From Mesorhizobium sp. WSM2240 (GTDB lineage: Bacteria; Pseudomonadota; Alphaproteobacteria; Rhizobiales; Rhizobiaceae): a DNA stretch of 64,000 bases. Shown here one piece after another: positions 39,352 to 46,680 of this stretch. The stretch is taken from the NCBI RefSeq assembly GCF_040438645.1, contig NZ_CP159253.1, forward strand, positions 1,798,001-1,862,000, read 5' to 3'. The translations under genes and the position numbers were made by a program. Every line of letters begins with the position of its first letter. The stretch's first letter is position 1. A model generated the notes under the pieces. That model made no database searches and was not told the origin of the DNA. It saw only the letters and a program-made list of their open reading frames with translations.

Positions 39352-39654
39352 TCACAGCACGTCCGCCAGCACCGGCGGGCAGGTGAAGTCGGCAGGCAAG
39401 GGCTTGAACCGCAGCTGATTGAACGACCCTTCGGCGAAGAACATCGCGTGAAGATCGTCAGGACCGGCGCGCAGCAGGAAAAAAATCATGCTCATCGCCA
39501 GCGCCTGGGATCGCGGCGTGTCGGTGAGGCCGTCAGGCGACAGAGCGTCGCCGGTGAGCAGCGCCGAGAGCCGGTGCGCAAGGACGATGAGGCGCTCATA
39601 GGCCGCACCGCATTCGGGACTGAACTCGATGTCTTGTCTGCTCTTTCTGGTCAT
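39352..39654 (-). CDS. hypothetical protein, ~100 residues
   Basis: 100 residues with no recognised family. It is mostly helical (AAYERLIVLAHRLSALLTG; SQALAMSMIFFLLRAGPDDLHAMFF) and lacks a signal peptide or membrane segment. ATG 39654 is chosen; AAGGAA lies 12 bases upstream, a little far. Upstream of the groESL2 promoter region, same strand. Codon use resembles neighbouring genes, so it is probably real. Confidence 0.6.
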   Translation of the reverse strand: MTRKSRQDIEFSPECGAAYERLIVLAHRLSALLTGDALSPDGLTDTPRSQALAMSMIFFLLRAGPDDLHAMFFAEGSFNQLRFKPLPADFTCPPVLADVL

Positions 39655-40216
39655 GTGTCGGTCTTTCCTTGTTTGAGGCCAAGCGGAAGCGTTCCCGCGC
39701 TTCATCTCGAAGCCGGGGTGTGGGGAGCGGCGCATGGCAGCGACGCCTAATCAATAGTTTAGTTGACGCGCTGCCATGCGCCGCCGGCGTTTTCTCCCCT
39801 GATCGCAGTCCGGCCCATCGCTCTGTCCCGGTATTTAAGGGACGGAGCGCGGGCGCTCAGGCGCGACCCGGGGCCGGAGAGACCCGCGCGACCCAGCGGG
39901 CATCGTCTCCGGCGCCACACTTGCCTGGATGCCGGTCGTGTACACCCGTCCCCACCAGCAAGCTGCCGGGAGTTAGTATGAGGGAGCGGCCGGATGTGTG
40001 AACAAACAGGAGGGTGAAGATTCCTGAAGAATCTTACATCCCATTGATCCGGAAGCAATATTTCTTCGTTTTGGCCGGAACGGGAGTGAATTCCATCCAC
40101 AACGGAAGCTCGTGTGGCGGGTCAGGAGTACACGGAGAGGGGACCATGCGAAGCATGGTAGAGGGGCGAGAACGGCACCGCCAAACCGCCAACTTTGGCG
40201 ATTTGCTGCAAACCCC
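39655..40216. other. 562-bp structured intergenic region, no firm gene
   Basis: No convincing protein gene. It contains GAGCGC-GG-GCGCTC near 39846, a bulged stem GCCGGAGAGAC / GTCTCCGGC at about 39874-39915 with an inner CCGC / GCGG stem, AAGATTC / GAATCTT near 40018, and ACCATGC-GAA-GCATGGT at 40143-40159. GC content drops in 40000-40090. It could hold an RNA gene or degraded mobile DNA. I recognise no known RNA family. Confidence 0.4.
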
Positions 40217-40849
40217 TCAGCGCTGCGCCTCGGTCGCCATCCTGAGCGCCAGGCCGGCGAGCACCGTACCCATCAGCCAGCGCTGAACGACCAGCCAGAG
40301 CGGCCGTCCGGCCAGGAAAGCGGCGATTGAACCCGCCATGACCGCGATGATCGAATTGACGGTGACGCTGATAGTGATCTGCACCCCGCCGAGCACCAGC
40401 AGTTGCGCAAGAACGCTACCCTGCTCGGGGCTGATGAACTGCGGCAGCAGCGACAGATACATGACCGCCACCTTGGGGTTCAGGAGGTTGGTCATGAGCC
40501 CCATCATGAACAGTTTTCTGGCGCTATCCTTCGGCAGTTGCCGCACCTGGAACGGCGAACGGCCGCCCGGCCGCACCGCCTGCCAGGCAAGCCACAGGAG
40601 ATAGAGCGCGCCGCCGAAGCGCAGCGCGTCATAGGCATAGGGCACGGCGAGCACCAATGCGGTGATGCCGAAGGCGGCGCAGAGGATGTAGAAGACGAAG
40701 CCCACCGCTACGCCGCCCAGAGAAACCAGCCCGGCTATCGGCCCCTGCGACAGCGAGCGCGAGATCAGGTAGATCATGTTGGGCCCGGGCGTCAGCACCA
40801 TGCCCAGCGCAATCAGGGCGAAGGCTGCGAGATTCGTAAGCTCGGGCAT
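40217..40849 (-). CDS. LysE/RhtB-family amino-acid exporter
   Basis: 210 residues, six helices. The family motif LALGMVLTPGPNMIYL-type segment is present as IALGMVLTPGPNMIYLISRSLSQG, together with FFMGLMTNLLNPKVAVMYLSLLPQF-like FMMGLMTNLLNPKVAVMYL. It exports amino acids or derivatives by proton exchange. ATG 40849 gives the usual family length; a TTG at 40891 is an alternative. Exact substrate is unknown. Confidence 0.9.
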   Translation of the reverse strand: MPELTNLAAFALIALGMVLTPGPNMIYLISRSLSQGPIAGLVSLGGVAVGFVFYILCAAFGITALVLAVPYAYDALRFGGALYLLWLAWQAVRPGGRSPFQVRQLPKDSARKLFMMGLMTNLLNPKVAVMYLSLLPQFISPEQGSVLAQLLVLGGVQITISVTVNSIIAVMAGSIAAFLAGRPLWLVVQRWLMGTVLAGLALRMATEAQR

Positions 40850-40982
40850 GGAAAAATCCGGAACCGGGATTGCGGCGGGCGGATAGCCCAACCGCGCGGA
40901 CCATGGTCCAGCTGCGCTCGATCCTCAAGTTCCTGGCGCGGAAAAGGATTGCGCCACGCCAGGATTGTCAAAGCCGTCGACG

Positions 40983-41016
40983 AAAAGCAAAACGCCCCAC
41001 CGGAAGGGCGGGGCGT
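40983..41016 (-). terminator. intrinsic terminator of the TadG-like gene
   Basis: On the minus strand ACGCCCC pairs with GGGGCGT around an 11-base inner hairpin and is followed by TTTTGCTTTT. It lies 25 bases past the stop at 41041. Confidence 0.85.
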
Positions 41017-41040
41017 CGTCGTCCGCGGCTTGAAATTGCG

Positions 41041-43026
41041 CTATCCGACGATGCGCAGGTTCGAAAGTTCGTCGGCGATCTCCTTGAACTTTTCCGCGAG
41101 ATTGCTGCCGGTGGCATTGTAAAACAGCTTCTTCGGCGTTCCATCCGCGTTTTTCTTGAAACGGGAGTCGGAGGCGCACTTGGTCAACGCCTCGATAGCC
41201 TTCTTCTCGCTCGCCACGCTGGTGCTCAAATCGAGCGAGACGGTCACCACGATGATGTTGCCTTGGTCGGGAGCCTTTGCGTTGGCGCAGACCATCTGCA
41301 ACTGCTCGTCCATCGCCGCCTGATAGTTTGTGCTCGTATAGGTCGATTTGCCGACATTGCCAGACGTGTCCATGAACATGCGCGTGATGCCGGTGCCGTT
41401 GTATCCCTTGCCGGTATAGCCATAGGCCGCGTAGGTCGATCTAAGTCGGGCAAGATCATAGCCGCTGTTGTCGGATAGATCGCCATAGGTGTTTGCGCCA
41501 TCGGTTAGCACGATGATGACCTTGTCATTGCCTTTCTCGATCTCGGGACGGCCTTCCGTGAAGGGCGCGCCGTGGGAGACCACGCGCCAACCCCACGCAG
41601 TTCCTTCCGGTACGTTGGTGTTGCCGCCCGGCTTCATGCTATCGATCGCGCCGAGGATCACCTTCTTGCCCTCGGCGGTCGTAACGTCGTGCAGGGGTGT
41701 TATGGGATTGGTGGTGCATGAGGAATTGGGTCCGTCGCCAGAATCCGGATTGGTGGACCCGAAAGGCTTGACCCGAAAGTATTTGCGCATGTCGGTCAGC
41801 CGGGAAACAGCGCCGGCGGTCGTGTAGGCCGTGTCGGCCCAGTCGGTCCACCAATTGTTCGAGTAGTAGAAATCGTCCGCATTGAGATCGGCGACGCCGT
41901 CACGGTCCAGATCGCGCCAAAGATGTTTGGGTTCGTCCGGAGCAAACATCGGCACGAACAGTGTGGCGGGATTGGAGCTTGTTGGCGTCGCGTCGTTGTT
42001 GTTGTAGGGAGCGGGTCGAGCCTCGATGCAACCCTGCCACGATGCAAACTGGCTTGTTATATAAGTATAGTCCCAGCTATACTGTCTGCACGTGCCGTTG
42101 CTCCACCATTTGACGCAATGACGCGAGCCGGGAACCTCTTCCCGTCCGGTTTCCGCGATTATATCGGCGTAAAGGCTGAAGCGGGTGAGCGGCTGGTCTT
42201 TTGTTTCACCCCAGCCCACGCCACGCTTGTACCAGACGTCGCCGACCTTTTCGGCGTATTTGTTCGGGTCCCTGGCGGCGGTCATAGTTGACCAGTCGAA
42301 ATTTTCGTGATGGACGGGCGAAATGCCCTTCGTGTCCATCCAGGGCTCAGCATCGTTATCGGGAGCGATGTTGACCGAGGCGGCAAACGGCACCAGCCCG
42401 AACTGGACCGGCTTCGGCACCTGCTTCATCATGGCGGCCTGATTGGCCATCGTTTCGACCAGTTGCTTGGCAGCGGCCTTTAAGAGAACAATTCGCTGCT
42501 GGCCGGTGCCCGAGCCGTATTCGGCCATCGATCCGGAATTGTCGAGAACCAGCGCCACTTCGAGCGTGTTCTTCAGCCGCACTTCCGACTTGGCCGCGAC
42601 ATTGACCGTACTCTGATCGCGCGGCTGCCCGATCAGTTCCGTGAAGGCCGGCAGGAAGTACGGTTCATATTTCAGACCCGCCGTCAACTTAAGCGTACCG
42701 CCGCCGGCATTGTTGTTTGGCAACCCGACGGAGAGCGTGGTGTTTGTCGGCTTCACCGGCCCGAGATTGGCTACGAAAAAATCCTGGGCGTATTTCTTGA
42801 TCGCCGTCTCATAGGCGACCGGGTCGGCAGAACTGACGCTGCCACTGATTATATGGGCGCCAGTCGCGACCGCCGCGGCGTCCAGCGCATTGAGGACTAT
42901 CTGCCGCTGCCTGGACAGTTCCGAATAATCGACGGCAAGCGCCAGGCCGCCCAGTATCGGGACGGTTGCGATAACCATCATCATTGCAAAATTGCCGCGC
43001 TGGTCCCTCGCAAATCTGCGTAACAT
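41041..43026 (-). CDS. TadG/TadE-like pilus-assembly protein with von Willebrand A domain
   Basis: 661 residues. The N-terminus MLRRFARDQRGNFAMMMVIATVPILGGLALAVDYSEL is a TadE/G-type leader with one transmembrane helix (~15-35). A vWA domain begins near VALVLDNSGSM (MIDAS DxSxS) and continues after a long insertion rich in Trp, Tyr and Asn to KVIIVLTDGANTYG. Such proteins are surface- or periplasm-exposed and belong to Flp/Tad pili, but no other tad gene is in the window, so an orphan adhesin-like role is possible. Start at 43026 rather than 43068. A terminator follows. Confidence 0.85.
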   Translation of the reverse strand: MLRRFARDQRGNFAMMMVIATVPILGGLALAVDYSELSRQRQIVLNALDAAAVATGAHIISGSVSSADPVAYETAIKKYAQDFFVANLGPVKPTNTTLSVGLPNNNAGGGTLKLTAGLKYEPYFLPAFTELIGQPRDQSTVNVAAKSEVRLKNTLEVALVLDNSGSMAEYGSGTGQQRIVLLKAAAKQLVETMANQAAMMKQVPKPVQFGLVPFAASVNIAPDNDAEPWMDTKGISPVHHENFDWSTMTAARDPNKYAEKVGDVWYKRGVGWGETKDQPLTRFSLYADIIAETGREEVPGSRHCVKWWSNGTCRQYSWDYTYITSQFASWQGCIEARPAPYNNNDATPTSSNPATLFVPMFAPDEPKHLWRDLDRDGVADLNADDFYYSNNWWTDWADTAYTTAGAVSRLTDMRKYFRVKPFGSTNPDSGDGPNSSCTTNPITPLHDVTTAEGKKVILGAIDSMKPGGNTNVPEGTAWGWRVVSHGAPFTEGRPEIEKGNDKVIIVLTDGANTYGDLSDNSGYDLARLRSTYAAYGYTGKGYNGTGITRMFMDTSGNVGKSTYTSTNYQAAMDEQLQMVCANAKAPDQGNIIVVTVSLDLSTSVASEKKAIEALTKCASDSRFKKNADGTPKKLFYNATGSNLAEKFKEIADELSNLRIVG

Positions 43027-43174
43027 GTCGCACCCCAAACCTGGCCCTAGGTTCAGGCAGAATCTCATGAATCGTTAAAAAAACCGGCGCGAAAAACCGT
43101 TGAAATGGCGGGATGCGGCTCACCCGGCATTAACCAAAACGGGCCTGGAGGATTGGGGATGTCGGCCGGCGAAG

Positions 43175-44365
43175 TCAGAGATTTGCGAAGCGCTCGGCGG
43201 GGCCGGCTGCTTCCGGACTGTATTCGGAGCGGCTCGCAAAGCGCGGGCCGGCCATCAGGTTGACGCCGAGGTCGATCAGTCGGACGGCGTCTTCGTCGCC
43301 CGTGACATCTGTCGCGACGACCGGCAGGTTCACGGCTGCCGCGCGGCCGAGAAGTGTTTCGACAGCTTGCGCTGAGGCCGGCGGCTGGTCGAGCAATTGC
43401 GCCGCCGGGAGCTTCAGCATGGAGACACCATGGCCGCGCATCGCCTCAAGTTCCTCCGGCGAACCCGACCATCCTTCGGCTGCGAGGCGCGCGCCGGTCT
43501 CGGCAAGGAGCGCCAGCGCCTGACCGTGCTGGCCATCGGCGATAGCGGCCGCCGGCGCCGAGAGGATAATGGAGCGCGACAAAGCAGGATTCTGGCCAAG
43601 CAGGGTGAGCACGGCGGCGAATTCGGAGCCGTGGTCGAGCAGGGCGCCGGAAATGGCGACGTGCAGCGGCATCGCCTCGCCGGAATGGCCGGACCGGCGC
43701 TGGACGGCCGCGGCCGCCGCAAACACCATCAGCCGCTCGCACGAAGCCGCCGAAATGCCGGGCAGGTCGAAATCGGCGCGACCGAGCCGGACCGGTTCAC
43801 CGCCAGCCGGCTCCACCAGCCCGACCGCCTCGTGCCCGACCGCCATGCCTTGCGATATCGAGACGATCGGCTGCAGGTCGAGTTCGATCCGATCTGCAGC
43901 CAGAGCCCGCTGGATGGCCGCGCGAAGGGCGGTGTTGGCAGCCGGCCCGGCCTCGACCGGCTGTAGCCGAATGGCCGGATGCGGCACGACTGTTGCGCTT
44001 TTCGTCGTCGCCGGCCGCGGCTGGCGCGCGGCCAGGCTTGCCGCGAGCGCATCGAGCCGGCGCGACAGGGAACCGTCGATCTCGCTAATGGTGACGGCGT
44101 CGCCGTCGCTGCGCGCCGAAAAATCGCGCAGCGCCACCTCGACCGAAAGCGCCACGCGGCGGATCTCCTGGTTGGAGACGTTGGCTCGCACGAGCGCCAT
44201 CAGGCTGAAGGCCGCCGCGACTACCGCAAGCGTGAGTGCCGCCGCGCAGGTGGCGAGCACGATCTCCTCCAGCGCGCGGCCACTGCCGACCATCCCCTGC
44301 AGGAAATAATAGCACAGGCCGCACAGCAATGCGGCCGAAGCGACGACTGACAGTCCGCGCGACAT
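43175..44365 (-). CDS. membrane protein with degenerate EAL domain
   Basis: 396 residues. Two N-terminal helices (about 7-26 and 36-60), a linker, then an EAL-like domain from ~145 to 385. The EAL motif reads EAV (GHEAVGLV). The metal and catalytic positions are lost: N in NxS is Ala (VAISGALL), ExTE is LSAPA, DDFG is absent (AAEGWSGSPEE), KxD reads KLP, and the AEGVE Glu is gone (VATDVTGDE). So c-di-GMP hydrolysis is not expected; a binding or scaffold role is inferred. It is 148 bases from the TadG-like gene, same strand. Confidence 0.85.
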   Translation of the reverse strand: MSRGLSVVASAALLCGLCYYFLQGMVGSGRALEEIVLATCAAALTLAVVAAAFSLMALVRANVSNQEIRRVALSVEVALRDFSARSDGDAVTISEIDGSLSRRLDALAASLAARQPRPATTKSATVVPHPAIRLQPVEAGPAANTALRAAIQRALAADRIELDLQPIVSISQGMAVGHEAVGLVEPAGGEPVRLGRADFDLPGISAASCERLMVFAAAAAVQRRSGHSGEAMPLHVAISGALLDHGSEFAAVLTLLGQNPALSRSIILSAPAAAIADGQHGQALALLAETGARLAAEGWSGSPEELEAMRGHGVSMLKLPAAQLLDQPPASAQAVETLLGRAAAVNLPVVATDVTGDEDAVRLIDLGVNLMAGPRFASRSEYSPEAAGPAERFANL

Positions 44366-44568
44366 ATTTTAGAACTTCCCCAAAAGCGCCCTGGCGCTTC
44401 TTCGCAAACCCCTGACATTGGATGAGCCTATGCCGACGCCTAATTTCGCATGGCGCGCGGCGGCTGTCAGCCGAAAGCTCGTGACAGGGTGAAGAGGTTC
44501 GGTTAATTGCGCATCGGCCCGGCCGGGCATCCGGCCTGAAACCGATGAGCGAACGGACGAGGAAGATC

Positions 44569-45429
44569 ATGGCGGCTTCGCCCGAAAACATCGCATCGCT
44601 GGATGCTGTCGCCGGCAGATATTCGGCGCTGCTCTGCGATGTCTGGGGCGTCGTCCATAACGGGGTTGATGCCTTTCCCGACGCCAGCGCGGCGCTTAAG
44701 CGGGCGCGCGAAAAGGGCGTCGCTGTTGTGCTCATCACCAATTCCCCGCGTCCGCATGAAGGGGTAGAGGCGCAATCGCGCACGCTCGGCGTGCCGGACG
44801 ATGCCTGGGACCGCGTTGTGACTTCCGGCGACGTAACGCGCGACCTGATCCGCGAGGCGCCGCGAAAGCTCTTTCATCTCGGGCCGGAGCGCGAACTCGC
44901 GATCTATGACGGCATCGATGTCGAACTGGTCGAGGAATTCGAAGCGCAGGCCGTGGTCTGCACCGGCCTGTTCGACGATGAGACGGAGACGCCGGAGGAG
45001 TACGCGGAAATGCTGCGGCGGTTCCGGTCGCGCAACCTGCCCTTCATCTGCGCCAATCCCGACATCGTGGTGGAGCGCGGCGAGCGGCTGATCTGGTGCG
45101 CCGGCGCGCTGGCCCGCGACTATTCGCAGCTCGGCGGCCGCACGCTGGTTTCGGGCAAGCCGCACCGGCCGATCTACGAGGCGGCGCTGAAGGCAGCGAG
45201 CGAGGTGCTCGGCCGCGAGATCGTACGCTCCGAGGCGCTGGCGATCGGCGACGGCATGCTGACCGACATAAAGGGCGCGGCCGACCAGGGCATCGGCGCG
45301 CTCTATGTTTCCGGCGGCATCCACGCCAGCGACTATGGCCATCCGCTGGCGCCCGATCAGGAACGCCTTGCGGCTTTCCTGCAAAAGCACGGCGCCACGC
45401 CCGTCGCCGTCATTCCGCGTCTGCGCTAG
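44569..45429 (+). CDS. HAD-superfamily IIA hydrolase (TIGR01459-like)
   Basis: 286 residues. HAD motif I is LLCDVWGVVHNG, motif II is ITNSPRP, the Lys region is SGKPHRPIYEAAL and motif IV is AIGDGMLTDIKGA. The C2 cap type matches NagD-like class IIA phosphatases. Substrate unknown. Start at ATG 44569 because GAGGAAG precedes it; the alternative 44545 has no clear site. Followed by ribF after 11 bases, an arrangement common in Rhizobiales. Confidence 0.9.
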   Translation: MAASPENIASLDAVAGRYSALLCDVWGVVHNGVDAFPDASAALKRAREKGVAVVLITNSPRPHEGVEAQSRTLGVPDDAWDRVVTSGDVTRDLIREAPRKLFHLGPERELAIYDGIDVELVEEFEAQAVVCTGLFDDETETPEEYAEMLRRFRSRNLPFICANPDIVVERGERLIWCAGALARDYSQLGGRTLVSGKPHRPIYEAALKAASEVLGREIVRSEALAIGDGMLTDIKGAADQGIGALYVSGGIHASDYGHPLAPDQERLAAFLQKHGATPVAVIPRLR

Positions 45430-45440
45430 GCGGCTAGGTG

Positions 45441-46427
45441 ATGGGCGACGGCTTCAGGCGCATTCCCGGAGATGAAAGGTTGCCAGCCGCCCTGCGCGGC
45501 GGCGTCGTGGCGATCGGCAATTTCGACGGCGTGCATCGTGGGCATCAGGCCGTGCTGCAGCGCGCGCTGGACGAGGCGCGCCGCCGCGGCGCGCCGGCCC
45601 TGGTGCTGACCTTCGAACCACACCCGCGCAAGGTCTTTCGGCCCGACGTGCCGCTGTTCATCCTGACGCCGCCGCCGATGAAGGCGCGGCTGCTGGCGCA
45701 TCTGGGCTTCGACGCGGTCGTGGAGCAGGCGTTCACGCGCGATTTCGCCAGCCTCGACGCCGAGGAGTTCGTGACGCGGGTGCTGGAGGAAAACCTCGGC
45801 ATCAGCCATTCGGTGACCGGGTTCGACTTCCATTTCGGCAAGAACCGCCAGGGCGGCCCGGCCTATCTGATGGCGGCGGGCGAGCGGCACGGTTTCGGCG
45901 TGACGCTGGTCGATGCCTTTCGCGACGAGGGCGCCGAGATCGTTTCCTCCAGCCGCATACGCGAGCTGCTTGCCGAAGGCGACGTGGCGCAGGCGGCGGG
46001 CCTGCTCGGCTACCGCTTCACGATCGAGGCGGAGGTGACCCAGGGAAAACAACTCGGCCGCACGCTGGGCTTCCCGACCGCCAACATGGTCCTGCCGCCG
46101 GAGGCCGAACTGAAGCATGGCATCTATGCTGTGCGGCTGCGCCGCTCCGACGGCTCGCTGCATGTCGGCGTCGCCAGTTTTGGCCGCCGCCCGACAGTGG
46201 ACGAGGACGGCGCGCCGCTGCTCGAAACGTTTGTGTTCGACCATTCCGGCGACTTTTACGGCGAGACCTGCCAGGTATCGCTGTTCGGCTACCTGCGCGG
46301 TGAGGAAAAATTCGACGGGCTCGAAGCGCTGGTGGCGCAGATGAAGCGCGACGAGGAAGAGGCGAGGGCGCTGCTGGCGGGCGTCAAGCCTCTCAGTGAC
46401 CTGGACGCCAAGGTGGCGTTCGGGTGA
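45441..46427 (+). CDS. ribF: bifunctional riboflavin kinase / FAD synthetase
   Basis: 328 residues. The N-terminal FAD synthetase half starts AIGNFDGVHRGHQAVLQRAL with the nucleotidyltransferase GxxxxxHxGH motif. The C-terminal riboflavin kinase half includes GRTLGFPTANMVLP. It makes FMN and FAD. ATG 45441 follows AGGTG; a GTG three bases earlier is possible. Downstream lies a weak terminator and then ileS. Confidence 0.96.
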   Translation: MGDGFRRIPGDERLPAALRGGVVAIGNFDGVHRGHQAVLQRALDEARRRGAPALVLTFEPHPRKVFRPDVPLFILTPPPMKARLLAHLGFDAVVEQAFTRDFASLDAEEFVTRVLEENLGISHSVTGFDFHFGKNRQGGPAYLMAAGERHGFGVTLVDAFRDEGAEIVSSSRIRELLAEGDVAQAAGLLGYRFTIEAEVTQGKQLGRTLGFPTANMVLPPEAELKHGIYAVRLRRSDGSLHVGVASFGRRPTVDEDGAPLLETFVFDHSGDFYGETCQVSLFGYLRGEEKFDGLEALVAQMKRDEEEARALLAGVKPLSDLDAKVAFG

Positions 46428-46577
46428 TGGGCCTGTACAAACAGAGCTTCGCAAAACCCCTTTATTCCCGGCCGCGCCTCCGCTAAAAGCGCCGCCATGA
46501 CATTTTTCGCGCGCTTCATAGCTGCCATACGAATTACTAGCCCGGTCTTCCGGGCAGGCTGAGCGCTCGCTCGCCTG

Positions 46578-46599
46578 CCGGAGGCTCCGGGAGTTTTTT
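46578..46599 (+). terminator. possible weak terminator between ribF and ileS
   Basis: CCGG-AGGCT-CCGG followed by GAG and six T. The stem is short. A second hairpin GCCCGG-TCTT-CCGGGC lies about 20 bases upstream. Confidence 0.4.
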
Positions 46600-46680
46600 G
46601 GCGGCGCACCCTCGCGCTTTTTCCAGATCGTGATAGTTGAACGCCCGAGGCCGCGCGGGGCCGGGCAAACTCATGGCTAG

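Noticed and set aside
39763..39981. 72-residue open frame in the structured intergenic region
   Set aside because: Arg/Pro-rich translation of a hairpin-containing stretch with no ribosome-binding site.
40014..40286. 90-residue open frame with GTG start behind AGGAGG
   Set aside because: The Shine-Dalgarno directly abuts the GTG, the frame runs into the antisense of LysE, and the translated sequence shows no family features. Kept as part of the structured intergenic region.
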